From Pictodentalium vernedei (taxonomy: Eukaryota > Mollusca > Scaphopoda > Dentaliida > Dentaliidae), in the NCBI GenBank assembly GCA_031216915.1, contig CM062289.1, positions 64,177,741 through 64,241,740 on the forward strand: 64,000 bases of DNA, in the 5' to 3' direction. A program made the translations under genes and the position numbers. Each line of letters begins with the position of its first letter. Within the stretch, counting starts at the first letter, position 1. Of this stretch, positions 33,424-46,224 are shown one piece after another. The notes beneath the pieces are model-generated. The model searched no databases, was not told the DNA's origin, and worked only from the letters and a program-made list of their open reading frames with translations.

Positions 33424-36400
33424 TACAAACTACCATAATATATTACAGTGGAACTGTCGAGGTTTTAGAGCTAATTTCAATGAACTCGTACTGCTAAGTC
33501 AAAAATATCAACCTGCGGCTTTTTGTCTGCAGGAAACACTCCTAAAGAAACCAGACAATCAAGACTATTGCGCTTTTAAGGGTTATACAACGTATAACAC
33601 TTGGGCAGACGAAGCTGATCTTCATGTTCATGGGACATCTGTCTTAGTTAGAAATGATATTATCCACAGTTCTGTAAATTTACATACAAATTTACAGGCT
33701 GTGGCGGTACGCCTAATTTTAGACAAAACGATTACTGTGTGCTCTATTTACATATCTCCAAACCAATTTCTGCCGATGCAAGATCTGGAACGACTTGTTG
33801 ATCAGCTTCCAACACCCTATATTTTAATGGGGGATTTTAATGTTCATAGTCCTCTTTGGGGTGCTTCATGCAGCAAAGAGGATATAAAGGGTAAAATCGT
33901 TGAAGGGTTCATTACTCAACATGACTTGTGTTTGTTTAATGATGGGTCACATACTTACCTGCATCCTGCATCTGGTTCGTACACGTCAATCGATCTCACA
34001 ATTACAAGCCCTTCACTTTTCCTGGATTTTTCTTGGAAAGTGGAAGATGACTTGTGTGGAAGTGACCACTTCCCAATGGTTTTGGAGGGTGTTGTTCCTG
34101 CAGGGGATGAGAGGGTGCCCCGGTAGAACTTTAAAAAAGCAAACTGGGACACTTTCTCATCGTTGTGTTGCGAGCGACTCACTCAAGATACGTGTGATGC
34201 CACTTCTGACCCTGTGGAACATTTCACTGCCAGATTACTTGACATTGCAAACACAGTTATCCCTAAAACCTCGGGAAATCCTAAACGTTTCCATAAACCA
34301 TGGTTTGATATGGATTGTAAACAGGCTATCCATAAACGTAAAAAAGTTGAACGCGATTTTAACAAGTCACCAACGACGAATAATTTGGATAAATTATGTA
34401 TTAATCGGGCTCAAACCCGACGCTCATTAAACAAAAGAAGAAAACTTCCTGGCAAAATTATGTTTCAAAATTAAATCAAAATACCGCCATCAAAAAAGTC
34501 TGGAAAATGGTTCAAAAAATTAAAGGTAAAGAAACAAAATCTACTGTACAACACATTGAACAAAATAATATTAAAATAACATCTAAAAAAGACATTTCGA
34601 ACACTTTGGCTTCCACCTTTTCTAAGAACTCCTCTTCTGAAAATTGCACTCCACAGTTTGTCCAGGTTAAAAATCAACAGGAGAAACACAAATTCAAATT
34701 TCAATCTGATAATCATGAAAATTATAATGAACCGTTCTCAATTGATGAGCTGTAAGCGTCGTTGAGTAAAGCAAAAGATACAGCCACTGGTCCTGATGAA
34801 ATCCATTACCAAATTTTAAAACATTTGCCGCCTTCATCGCCCCAACTTTTGCTTTCTATATTTAATGATATATGGGTGACTGGCCAGTTTCCATCTACCT
34901 GGCGTAAAGCAACAGTCATTCCACCAAGCCCGACAAGGACCACTGCAATCCAACCAACTACAGACCAATAGCACTCACGAGTTGCCTCTGTAAAACCATG
35001 GAAAGGATGATCAATGATCGGCTTGTTTGGTTTCTGGAATCGAACAGTCTGCTGGCGGATGTTCAGTGTGGTTTCAGAAACCAGAGGAGCCCTATCGATC
35101 ATTTGGTCCGCCTTGAAACATTCATAAGAAATGCCTTTGCCAGAAGGGAGCACGTGGTCGCCGTGTTCTTTGATCTGGATAAGGCATATGACACTACGTG
35201 GAGGTATGGGATTTTGGGAGACCTCTTCAACATGGGGTTGAGAGGCAGAATGCCAATTTTTATTGAAAATTTTTTGAAGGACCGCAAATTTCAGGTTCGT
35301 CTTGGGTCAACATTATCCGACCCTCACGACCAGGAATTGGGGGGTACCTCAGGGTAGTATTCTATCTGTTACCCTTTTTTCAATAAAGATCAACAGTATT
35401 GTTACGACTATTGATAAAAATGTTGACTCTTCACTGTATGTGGATGATTTCCTCATCTGCTATAGTAGCAAGAATATGCCTGCTATTGAGCGCAAACTTC
35501 AGCTGTCTTTGACTAAGATTCAGAACTGGGCTACAGAAAACGGTTGTAAGTTTTCTAAATGTAAAACGAATTGTGTTCATTTCTGTAAACTCCGGAAACA
35601 CCACCTTGACCCGGAGTTATTTTTAGATGGAACTCCTATTAGAGTTGTAAAGGAAATGAAATTCCTTGGCTTGTTGTTTGATGAGAAACTCAGTTTTAGG
35701 TCTCACATCAAACAACTCAAAGTTAAATGCAAGAAAGCACTTTATCTTCTGAAGGTTGTTGGCAGCACTGACTGGGGTGCTGACCAAAATACTTTGCTCC
35801 ATCGGTGTAGAGCTTTTGTACGGTCAAAGTTGGATTATGGTTGTATGGTTTATGGTTCGGCTAGGAAATCCTATCGGAAACCTCTCGATGCCATCCATAA
35901 TACTGGTATCAGGATTAGTCTTGGTGCGTTTCGTACGTCACCTATAGACTCTCTTCTTGTCGAGGCAGGTGAGCCTTCTCTAGAGAAGCGTCAAGTCAAA
36001 CTCTCTTTACAGTATGTTTCTAAATTATCTGCGAATCCTTCAAATCCTGCTTACCTTTGTGTTTTTAAACCGCAAAATAAACTGTCTTTTGACAAAAATC
36101 CAAACCAGATTCCTCCTTTGGGACTCAGAATCCAACCCCATATGAAGACCGCTGGTGTTGCTCCTGATTCTGTGGCAGAGAACTGTAAACCAGATATACC
36201 CCCTTGGCGTCTGTCAAAACCCAAGGTTATTTTAGATCTGGCCTCTTTTAAAAAAGCAAATACAAATTCTTTTCAATTTAAGCAAGCGTATGCCGAGATT
36301 AAGTCTCACTATAGAGCATACACTATGTTCTATACAGGTGGATCCAAGGATAATGATAGAGTGTCATCTGCTGTTATTAGTGGTGATCAGACCACCTCAA

Positions 36401-37121
36401 CCAGGATACCTGATACGGGTTTCATTTTTACAGCTGAGGTAAAAGCTATTGATCTTGCGCTCGATGAGATTGAGGCTGAAGAGGAATGGAAGTCCATTAT
36501 CGTCTCAGATTCTCTTTCTTGTTTACAGGCTCTTCTCAACCCCAGGTTGAAGAACCCTCTAATCTTGTCACTTCGTGAACGACTTACTGTAATGAAGTCT
36601 GACCAATATGATATTGTGTTTTGCTGGTTACCTGGACACGTTGGTATTGCTGGTAACACCAGGGCAGACAGTGCAGCGAAACAGGCTCTGAGTAGCCAAT
36701 CACTGATTTTCCAATTCCTTACAGTGATTACAAGCCACTTATTTCTAAATACATCCGGTCTTTGTGGCAGTCGGAATGGGATGGAGCTACCAATAACAAG
36801 CTCCACCGATTCCGACCAACTGTGTCTGATTATTATCCTCTTTCTCATCTTTGTCGAAAAGATCATGTTATTCTTACACGATGTCATATTCGTCATACCA
36901 GACTCGCTCATAGTTTCTTATTAGAGGGCACGCTGCGACCTGAATGTGTTCCTTGTCAGCAGGGGTTGACAGTGGAACACATTCTTTTAGATTGTACAGA
37001 TTTCGATCATGTTAGGCGGCAGTTTTTCACTATGGAGTCTCTTAGAGACCTTTTTTACACTACCAGTCCGCGCAAGCTTTTGTCTTTTCTAAAAGAAATC
37101 AACCTTTTTAGCAAGTTTTAG
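33416..37121 (+). pseudogene. LINE copy 2 ORF2: endonuclease, RT, RNase H, C-terminal finger (inactivated)
   Basis: The first 236 codons give a complete endonuclease-type domain: QWN near residue 11, Glu40 in CLQET, GDFN near 139-142, SIDL near 191 and SDH at 216-218. A TAG then replaces the Trp codon of copy 1 (34124-34126). Further damage: a one-base loss near 34430, TAA at 34753-34755, a shift near 34920, an extra G near 35340, and a shift near 36700. The RT keeps FFDLDKAYD and YVDD (35437-35448). RNase H has TGGS instead of TDGS (GGT at 36337-36339), so its first catalytic Asp is gone, while the Glu and the two later Asp remain. The C-terminus has CVPC...H...C and ends at 37121. Confidence 0.94.
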
Positions 37122-37367
37122 AGCTTTGTCTTTTAATCTCCCCATCATGATTTGGTATCAATAGGTTGATTTGTATTATATTTGTTGTTCTTCTTTCATT
37201 ATGAATATTCATTTTCACATTTTCATTGTATTATCGTTCATCTATCACAATTTTTTTCTTTTTAAAAGCAGTCCTGACCATTACCTATTAACTCATTTTC
37301 ATGACTTTCTCGCACGATATGGCCTTTGTTGCCGATGTGGCATTAAGCACCAATAAATAAATAAATA

Positions 37368-37465
37368 TAGTTGGTTGGTTGGTTGGTTGACTGGTTGTTA
37401 GTCAGTTGGTTGGTTGACTGGTTTGATGTTTGGTTCATTGGTCGGAAAGTTGATTGGTTTGTGGA
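37368..37465 (+). repeat. GGTT-rich tract 2, unit C, right part
   Basis: Begins with the second copy of the LINE target duplication (37368-37380). Confidence 0.9.
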
Positions 37466-37700
37466 TGGTTGAAGTAGAGGATTTGAAAAAAAATCCCTAA
37501 TGTAACAGTCAGGAAATGATCACTCAGGCTCCCGTGAGCTTTGCTAAGGTGAGCTAAAATTTTACTTTGCATTATTGAAATAGTGATGCATAGGTAAGAT
37601 CAGTAGCTAATTTTGCAGGCTTTGCACAGACAAGTTTTTACTTACCAAATGTGCTTTTGTTAGTTCTAGAGAAGGAACATTGTAGATTTTACAGACTTAC

Positions 37701-39600
37701 ATTGATCGGATCCAAGATCAGTGTGACTTCTGTCAGTGCTGGAGGGCAGGTATAAATGTCTCGGTCGACATCTCTTGCATGGCCCATATGTTCAAAAAAA
37801 GCTCTTCGAGGTATCTTCGTTGATACCATCTACAGTTAAAACTAGAAGTCCTGTCATGAAATGCGCACAAATAGCACGTCGATCTGCGCGTTAATCTACG
37901 CGTTATGACCATAGTAAAGCTATCAAATTCTGTACATATGGCCGGTGCACAAGGAATGTTTCAGCCAATGGACCTCCGGGTAGTAGATTAACGCGCAGAT
38001 CGACGTGATCCATTGGCAGAAACATTGCCAATGTTTGTTATGAGTAACCAGGAGAACCTGCCGTGCTTTGAATACCATTCGATATGGCAACTGCGCGCAA
38101 TTCCTACGCGCAATGAAGCCTGGATAAGTGCACAGTTCGTGACAGGACTTCTACTTTTAACTGTACATCCCAGAATATGGTAGATGCTCTGTGTCTAATA
38201 TTGGATGCCGTTATGATATGGATTCCCAGCCATTTCCTTGTGTCAGCTATGTCGTTATACCCATTATGCGATTTCTGAGTATACGCAAACAGAAATTTAT
38301 TCTCGGACTGTCACCTGCTTCTTTTCAAAAGTTTTTGTCAGCAAGAGTGTCTATAGCTTTATTGAATTCTGATGGTATAAAGAGGGGTACCATTTGATCT
38401 CCTTTACCTCCTTCAATATATAACACTATATATATATTTAGCAACTCCGTGACCCTTTCTTCTGTGACAGGAGGCATCCATGAGTTTCTTGAATCCCATT
38501 CACTTATCGTGAGTCTAGATACTTCACTCCCGCTTCTAGCATTCAATAATGTGATATGGGATACCAGACACTTGCGAAAAGTTAGAAAGTCTGTTCCCAT
38601 TTAACACCCCTCACCTGACAGATCTTGGATCACAGTATATGTATGATTAAATTGAATTTGCAATTCAAATTCATCAGGCAAACTGGCTGGTTTTCTGGGT
38701 TTGGTTTGCCTATTTAATTTAAGTTCATATTCTGCCTCGGAAAATATTCTGGCATAATATGTTGGCGATGAGAATATTTCTAAAAATTCTCTTATGCTTT
38801 ACACCTTGTCAGTATCTTTCAGAAGCACATTTCTCTGTATGAGAATTTTAGAAGATGTAATTAGGCACCCTTAGTCTAAAGTTAGTCCAGACTTCGTTGG
38901 CTCTTTTGATCCTGAAGGCTTGCATATAATATCGAATGGTTCTTCACGTTTCAGGCAACTGTCTATACTGAATAAATGAGTTAAGTTCTCCACTTCCGCA
39001 ACTCTTTTGAGGCAGGCCAGTCTCCGCATAGCACTCCGAGATTTTATTTTGGTTTCTTTTCTTTTGATTTTTCTAGCAGCTTAAATTTGTTTGCCAATGT
39101 ACTATATATCCCTGTCATTTTCAGTTTCTGCAAAAACGTCGTCTTTCTTCATTTCTTGCAAAAGTTCTCTGAAATCATCACACTGAGTTTTGTCTATGAG
39201 AACTGATTTTCAAAGAGTTATTGGTTGAGATATTGAAGATTCCTTTCTATTACATAACATAATTTTGAATGTAGAAAAAGGTTTTTTTATAAACGTTTGC
39301 AAGCAGAACATAACTTTCTCCCCTTTTGTTTTTCTTTCTGAAAGAAATGAACCATCCTGTGTGTAAGTTTCTAACTGTGTTAGCTTTTCTTTATTAATGT
39401 CAAATATTGCTCCCTTCCTGATGGATCCGAAGAGCTTTAATTTTTTTCCTCTTTTGAAATTAAACCCTCATTTTCGTCTGAGAGATTTTGGCTATTCTAG
39501 GATGTTTGTTATGTTTTTGTAGAAAGTGACGCCTCAAATCGCTGAAGAAGTTTCCACAGCACAGACAAGGTCTTTTGGGTTTCTTTTACGTTTCCAAATA
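37701..39600 (-). pseudogene. Tyrosine-recombinase-like exon, unit C relic
   Basis: The box I and Lys-strand segment is open at 38325-38600 on the minus strand (SHITLLNARSGSEVSRLTIS and EGGKGDQMVPLFIPSE). The upstream acceptor is altered by a small deletion near 39595-39600. The downstream donor-like GTAAGT lies at 37695-37700. A MITE interrupts it at 37833-38163. Confidence 0.7.
37833..38163. mobile_element. MITE with internal inverted repeat, unit C
   Basis: 331 bp between TA dinucleotides (37831-37832 and 38164-38165). A 25-bp inverted repeat is perfect between 37875-37899 and 37983-38007; its core is GATCTGCGCGTTAATC. The second arm sits inside what is a palindrome in unit A, so the interior has been rearranged. 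Confidence 0.86.
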
Positions 39601-39803
39601 ATTAGAGAAAAAAGAAAAATATGATAAAAATGTGTCAAACAGAAGATATTTTTGGCATTTTAAACAATAACTTGTGTGCAGCGTCACCTTTGGCCGCATC
39701 CAAGACTTTGGAAACAAGAGGCACCAGGGTGACTGGTGAACCAAGTGATCATGAGCACTTGATCTTAAAAGTTAGATTCCAGCCATCATTTTTCGACGGT
39801 GTG

Positions 39804-41402
39804 AAATAGTATAAGTGTTGGACTCCCGATTGCCAGGCAGTGTTGCCGATATTTCAAATCCTGGTGGGGATCAGAAACCAACATTCTAAATTCCTCTAAA
39901 ACATGATTGTGCCTTTCACAAAAACACACACAGGCCCATGCCAGTCTGCAACTGAGGCCAACCACAACATTTTCGTTGTACTGTAACCAGCACATTTCAC
40001 ACTTTCATGCTGCTTCCGAAAGGAAGCTGAACCAAGTGGTCATGAAAACTTCATCTGAAAAATATATTCCAACCATCGTTTTTTCGACGGTGTGCAATGG
40101 TCTAGTGGTTTTGGGGTTGAGACTCCTGATTGTTAGGCGGTGCTGCCGAGGGTTCGATTCCCGGCGGGGGATCAGGAACCAACCTCCTAAACCCTCTAAA
40201 ACATGATTGTGTCCTTTAAACAGATCAGTTCCCGTCTTCATCTGAGGCCAACCACAACACTTTCGTCGTAGTGTAGCCAGCACATTCCACACATTCATGC
40301 CGCTCCGAAAAGAAGATGAGCGAAGTGTGCATGAGAACCTCATCTAAAAAGCTAGATACCAAACACCATTTTTTGACGGTGTCTGTGCAATGGTCTGGTG
40401 GTGTAGATGTTGGGACTCCTGATTGTCAGGCGGTGTTGCCGAGGGTTCAAATCCTGGCGGGGTATCAGGAACCAACATTTTAAATTCCTCTAAAACATGA
40501 TTGTGTCCCTCAAAAACATACACAGGTCAGTGCCAGTCTTCGTCTGAGACCAAACTACAGCATTTTCGTTGTACTGTAGCCAGCACGATCCACACTTTCA
40601 TGCTGCTGCTGCCGAAACGAAGATGAACCAAGTGATCATGAGCACTTCATCTAAAAAACTGGAATTCAGCCATCATTTATTGACGGTGTCTAGTGGTTTA
40701 GGTGTTGGACTACTGATTGCAGGTACTGTTGCCGAGGGTACGGATCCCGGCGAGGGATCAGAAACCAATGTTCTAAATTCCTCTAAACATGATTTTAACC
40801 TTCGAAAAACACACATGCTAATGTCAGTCTTCATCTGAGGCCTACCACAGAACTTCTGTTGTACTGTAGCCAGCGCGTTCCACACTTTCATGCTGCATCT
40901 GAAAGGAAGATGAGCCAAGTGATCATGAGAACTTCATCTAAAAAGCTAGATTTCAACCATCGTTTTTTGACGGTGTGCAGTGATCTAGTGGTTTAGATGT
41001 TGGACTCCTGCTTGCGAGCGGTGTTGCCGAGGGTTCGAATCCCAGCGGGGGATCAGAAACCAACATTCTAAATTCTTCTAAAACATGATTGTGTCCTTCG
41101 AAAAACACACAGGCCCATGTCAGTCTTTGTCTCAGAGCATCCACAGCACTTTCGTTGTATTGTAGCCAGCACGTTCCACACTTTCATGCTAGTGTTGAAA
41201 GAAAGATGAACCAAGTGATCATGAGAACTTCATCCTAAAAGCTAGATTCCAACCATCGTTTTTTGATGGTGTGCAATAGTCTAGTGGTTTAGATGTTGGA
41301 TTCCCGATTGACAGGTGGTGTTGCCAAAGGTTCGAATCCCTGTGGTAGATCAGAAACTAACATTCTAAATTCCTCTAAACCTGATTGTGCCCTTCGAAAA
41401 CA
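39804..41402 (+). repeat. tRNA-like six-monomer array, unit D
   Basis: Heads near 39804, 40095, 40388, 40687, 40978 and 41274. Monomer 1 has a damaged A box (ATAGTATAAG). Monomer 4 has lost GCAATG before TCTAGTGG. The final body is cut short compared with other units. Confidence 0.87.
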
Positions 41403-41779
41403 TTTGGTGAAAACATTTGATTGGCATGAAATTACTTGAGATCCTTCAAAACTCATTTCAAAACACAAACAAGAAGCCGCACAGGGCCTGAAGCGCTCGC
41501 CTTGAACAGAACCCGATATAAACAGAGTCAAGAATGAATCTACATGAAGCAATTAATCTCCATAAGATCCATTGTCAATCCGTGAGCCCTTCAGTAGTGA
41601 CTGAAAGAGCTCAAGCATCATGCCTTTTCTTCAGTTGATCATAATGTAAAAAGTGAAGCTCCCTTATGGAGCCCCTTGAGTTCCCCTGTGTGGATTAATC
41701 TTAGTTACACACCTCTAGAGGGTACTTAAAAAAGAAAGAAATTTAATTCTTAAGCTACATGGTCAATTCCTGCTACCAT

Positions 41780-43110
41780 AGGGAGCCTAAATATTAACCC
41801 TGGAACTCGATTTTTTGTATACCAAATATGAAAGCATTCTGACTGGTGGATCTGAAGAAGATTTCCTCATATTGCAGTTAAGTTAAAATCTGGGCTACTA
41901 TTTATAAATGGTAGTACACCAAATATGAGATGTTGTACACCAAATATGAAAGCATTTTGACTGGTGGTTCCGAAGAATATGATTTTTCCGCTATTGCACA
42001 AAGCTAAAATTCGGACTACCATAGGGAGCACAAATATTAACCCAGGAACCTAATTTGAAGAACCTTGAATCGGACTCCCCTAGAGATATTGTAAACCAAA
42101 TATGAAAGGATTCTGACTGGTGAATCTGAAAATTTTTCAAGAAATTCCCTCATATTTCTCCAAGTTAAAATTTGGGTTCCCATAGGAGCCCAAATATCCA
42201 CCCAGGCACATCGATTTGAACAACGTGTAATCCACTTCCCACCCCCCCTCCCCCCCCCGCGCCCACCCCTCCCTAAGGTTGTTGTATACCAAATATGAAA
42301 GCATTCTGACTGTTGGACCTGAAGTCGAATTTTTTAACGGAATCCTTAATCTTTACCTATGGACCCGATTCGAGCAAACTTGAAGATTTTTAAAAATTAT
42401 TCCCCATATTGCACTAAGTTAAAATATGGGGATGCATTAGGAAATATTGATTCAAGAAATACCTTTGATGTTGTAATTTCTTTTGCTGAATCTTGAAACA
42501 AATGGCTTGAGTTTTCCAAAGAAGCTGCCTGGAATCAAAGCAATATTACATAAAAATGACCTTTGTTCCATTTAACAGTGAAAGTTAATATGCTTTTCAC
42601 GGAAAATAAAACCTTTCTAGGAAATAACAAGATAGTTTACCTTTTTTCAAAAATTGCAGACAATGACATTTTTAAAATGAGTTTGAGTTGCAAAGTTTCA
42701 CAATGTTAGCATTATATAAGGGCAATGCAAACCCTCAAGCCTAAGTCGCCAGCGAACTGTATCAGTCAATCAGGGGTCATAACTCTTGTGAAAATTTAGG
42801 TTTCTTCCGGGTACTCCTGCTGAAGGTGCTGACTACAAAATTTCAAGAGATTATGACTGTTGGACCTGAAGATTTTCGAAAAATATTCCTCATATTAGAT
42901 GAGTTAAAAATGCTTGAACTTGCATAAGATTTGATAACTTTGAACCTAAACCTGACCCTGACTCCCCCTCCCCCTCCCAATATGATGGTGTATTACGAAA
43001 ATCAAAGGATCCTAAACAGTGGATCTGAAAAAGATGCTTAAAGAAAATTTCCCATATTGCACTGAGTTTTAATTTGGGTCCCGATATGAATATTTCACTG
43101 AGTGAGTGCT
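41780..43110. repeat. Degenerate ~190-bp tandem repeats, unit D
   Basis: C-rich runs at about 42236-42258 and 42961-42976. Confidence 0.75.
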
Positions 43111-43235
43111 AGAAGCCACTGTGAGAACATTAAAAAAATGAGGACACTAGATCAAAATTAAACGTTTTGCTTGTTCACGTTTCATATTCAGTGAGATGCA
43201 AATATTATTTTGTTTGTATAAATTTGTTCTATTAT

Positions 43236-43275
43236 AAATTATTGGAGAGTGCTTGTTGGCACTCTCCAATAATTT
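43236..43275. repeat. Perfect 17-bp-stem hairpin, unit D
   Basis: Identical to the unit B hairpin in arms and loop. Confidence 0.9.
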
Positions 43276-43964
43276 TTAATAAAGCAAACTTTGAATAACA
43301 AATTGCGACCTTCAAAAATAGTTTAGTTCAGTTAACTGGTTGAGGGCCAGATTATTTTTGGTGGTCTGAATTTTCCATCAAAATTTGTTTTATTACAATT
43401 TTTTGGAGAGTACCACAGGCACTTTCCAATAATTTGTAATTGAAGAAATTCATTTAAACAAAATATTATTTGCGTTTGACTGAATATGGCAGACAAGCTA
43501 GACAAATGTTGGCTTTTGCACTGGTACCCTTAAGTTTTGAAAGCTCTGACAGTAGCTTCAAGCACTCAATCAGTTAAGTTCTTATCTAGTTATATTACTG
43601 TAATTTGTAGTTATCAATATTCCTCATATTGTACAAAGTTACAATTGTGATCCTCAAAGGAATGTAGAAATTTCTATATCTAGTTATATTACACAAATTT
43701 ATGTTTATCAAATTTCATTTGGAAATGGTACTTTATACTGATACAATTTGGCATTCGAGGACAAGGTCCAACTTTTGTTAATCTCAGGTAAATATATCAA
43801 CATGAAGATAAACTGCCAACCTATACACACACCTTGTTTATTTCCCACCTGAATGTTTTCGCTGTTCTATTTAAACAACTAATTTTACTGAGAACTGCTT
43901 ATGTACTTGATGGCAATAAAAATCAGTCTGAAAAGACATGCCCTTATGGTCAGTCAGTTTTATG

Positions 43965-44060
43965 TTAGTTAGTTGGTTGAATGGTTATTTGTTTTGTTGG
44001 TTGGTCAGGTGTTGGATTGGTCAGTTGGTTAGTTGATTGATTGGTTGGTTGGTTGAGTTG
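43965..44060 (+). repeat. GGTT-rich tract 1, unit D
   Basis: Follows a deletion, shared with E and F, of the DNA that precedes the tract in units A-C. Confidence 0.83.
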
Positions 44061-44252
44061 TTTGGCCATAAATTTCAGTTTCGCGCGCAACACATGTAGA
44101 TGTTAAACTTCTACAACAACAAAAAAATCTCTTTCACGTCTCCTGCAATCAAATCATGACTGAAGACAAATAATTTATAAAAAATAATGAGACATAATTA
44201 ACTCCTGCAAATGTTCAGAAATTTCAATTGTTCAACTTCAAAAACTTTCTTA

Positions 44253-44645
44253 TTATTTATTTATTTATTTATTGGTGTTTAAGGTCACATACTTATGCAC
44301 AATGGCTAATCGTGACCGTGACAGTTTTACGGGTGGAGGAAGCCGGAGTACCCGGAGAGAACCACCGAGCAACGACGAGCAGCTGTCAGCTCTCCAACAT
44401 CGTAACTCTGAACTCTGCACCGCAGCACAGGCAGGGTTAGATTGATTGAAGACATGCGCACCATCGACGTGCAGTACGCCTCAGTACACAGCGTCATCGT
44501 GCCCCCATGTAGGCAATCGGGGGGAAGTGTCTTGCCCAAGGACACAACGCGGTTGCCGCAGGTGGGATTCGAACCGAGGACCTCTCGGCTTGCAGCCTGC
44601 ACCTCTACCCACTGAGCCACCGCGCCCCCCCCCCCCCCCCAAAAA
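44253..44645 (-). mobile_element. tRNA-derived SINE, reverse orientation, in unit D
   Basis: Same family as the 28644 SINE. On the plus strand it starts with the complement of the AATAAATAAATAA tail and ends with the complement of the head, followed by a C16-C17 run and A's. The G-run therefore precedes the normal GGGGCGCGGTGGCTCA start and is longer than in the other copy. Flanked by AAAAACTTTCTTA (44240-44252 and 44646-44658); units E and F keep the empty site. Confidence 0.93.
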
Positions 44646-44877
44646 AAAAACTTTCTTACAGCTCTCTTATAATCAGTTTGTATCTGTTGAACAGTAGGCA
44701 TGAGTTGAAAGAAATAAAAATTAAAGAAAATTCTCAGGAGAAAACAAAAGATTATTCAAGAGTAGCTCTTGAAAAATGTAGAAGAGGCACAAAATGAATT
44801 TCTCTGTAGATCCTATCCATTTTAATATAATTACACTGTTGATGTCGTTATACGTTTTGGGTCCAAATACTCAATTC

Positions 44878-45243
44878 CCATTGGTCAGCTGGGTGAAAAC
44901 GTCATGACCAAATGCAAATCATTTTCTAATGAATACATTTGGTCGCACTTTGACCCGCATTTACGGTAGAGCGCAGTTGACAGAATGTAATTCGGGCGGT
45001 GTTTGGGCGGGTTTTTAACTTTTAGCGCCACTCGCAGTGATCAACTCCGCTGATATTTCTTTGGTGACATTTCCCAACTATGGCATAAAGCCCGTTAGTA
45101 AAATACTCGTATCCATTTCTAAAGTTGTGATAATTAAAAATCAGCGTTGTGCGCTTTGTATTTTGTGTAAGGGTGGTTTTTCGCCTCGTTCGTTCGTACA
45201 TGTTTTATTTCGTCTTTCTGCTTTGTTGTTTGGTACAAAGTAG
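44878..45243 (+). promoter_or_regulatory. CCAAT/GC-box block and open frame, unit D
   Basis: Same order of ATTGGTCA, CGTCA, TGACCAAA and two GGGCGG boxes. The conserved frame runs 45037-45243 with Glu-to-Lys and Thr-to-Ser changes shared with E and F. Confidence 0.4.
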
Positions 45244-45270
45244 TTTAAACAGTTACGGAATGTAATTATA

Positions 45271-45482
45271 AGAATTGAATGCAATTTTTATAATCTTTAT
45301 TGGAGTATGAACGTGTGGGAATGGGTACAAATTATGCATGAATCCCAAAAATATTTATTGGGGTATGATCGTGTGGGAATGGGTACCAATTATGTATGAA
45401 TCCCTTCCGGGATTCATACATAATTTGTACCCATTCCCACACATTCATACTCCAATAAAGATTATAAAAATTGCATTGAATT
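45271..45482. repeat. Foldback palindrome, unit D
   Basis: Two forward arms and one reverse arm; the second forward arm has a GGGGTATGATCG variant. Confidence 0.88.
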
Positions 45483-45709
45483 CATAAATCATTATGGCAA
45501 GAAATAATAATAAAGAAAATAATAAAATAAAAACACTTCCAAAAGAGGCCTCCAGGTTTAAATTAAACCAGAGTTGCCATCAGTTCCCAAACACAGGCTT
45601 GTTTGATTCAAATATGTGCATGAAATAAGTGATTACCAGACAGATATTTTTATCACTAGAAATAAATCAAAGCAACTTACCCAGTATCTCTCAGAATTCA
45701 AAGTTCAAA

Positions 45710-45826
45710 ATGGCAGCGCTCATCAATAGAATTGTGAGTTTAGTTCTCTTTTCAATGTTCAAACACAGTGTTGTAGTTTGTAAAGCAAAACGTGGGCACT
45801 CTTATTCAAATGCAAGAAAAATATAA
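45710..45826 (+). other. Short signal-peptide-like ORF, unit D
   Basis: 38 codons, MAALINRIVSLVLFSMF. It differs from unit F by an Ile-to-Ser change and Gly/Arg variants near the end. Confidence 0.33.
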
Positions 45827-46224
45827 ATAAACACTAACAAAGAGGATTTCTCAGTGGAAAAAAAAACCTTTTCTACAAACCAAACATCTTGAGGTGTCGA
45901 TGATCAGGTGTTTGAAACTAGGTCACAACAATGAAAACAGCTGATCGAGATGAATTATGTTGCCCTTTAAAAATAAAAGGTACAAACATCTTTTGCTTTT
46001 AATATTCAATTTTATTAAGAGTTTAATGATTTTCGGACAGGTTAATGCCAAGCCTATATATCTTTTGAAACTGATTGCAAATCAACACTTGAATCATTTC
46101 CAAACTGCCAAATGCTTTGATGGATATTTTTCAGGGTTTTTGGCCCAAGGAGATCTTTTTTCTGGGAAGTCGGGAACATTGTTAAATACCCGGAAATTTC
46201 CCGCCATTTCAGGAGGGTAAACAT

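Larger units (their letters stand above)
31248..37367 (+). mobile_element. LINE copy 2, full-length (6120 bp), inserted in GGTT tract of unit C
   Basis: Same family as copy 1 but clearly diverged. Both ends are defined: the 5' UTR begins CCTACGGGTG at 31248, and the 3' end is ACCAATAAATAAATAAATA at 37367, just before the second copy of the target duplication. The 5' UTR runs to 32033 and includes a hairpin. ORF1 is 32034-33423, ORF2 33416-37121, 3' UTR 37122-37367. Several frameshifts and stops inactivate both ORFs. It is in the same orientation as copy 1, and the other units lack it. Confidence 0.95.
22533..39803. repeat. Macrosatellite unit C (~17.3 kb, expanded by insertions)
   Basis: Without its insertions this is an ordinary unit. 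Sub-blocks: tRNA-like array 22533-24162; spacer 24163-24510; degenerate repeats 24560-25880; hairpin 26020-26059; AT-rich 26060-26845; GGTT tract 26850-26960; AT-rich 26960-27370; duplicated CCAAT/GC-box block 27380-28366; foldback up to 28430; SINE 28644-29028; signal-like ORF 29052-29168; AT-rich to 29355; hAT-type element 29364-30951; AT-rich 30960-31160; GGTT tract split by LINE copy 2 (31248-37367); recombinase relic 37701-39600. Confidence 0.93.

Noticed and set aside
46180-46215. NF-kB/E2F-type site GGAAATTTCCCGCC
   Set aside because: A near-palindromic match occurs in D and F but is altered in A, B and C, and short motif matches are expected by chance.
45957-46220. 87-codon open frame in units D and F
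   Set aside because: It is broken in A, B and C, has no recognisable domain and lies in AT-rich repeat DNA; mentioned only inside the unit descriptions.
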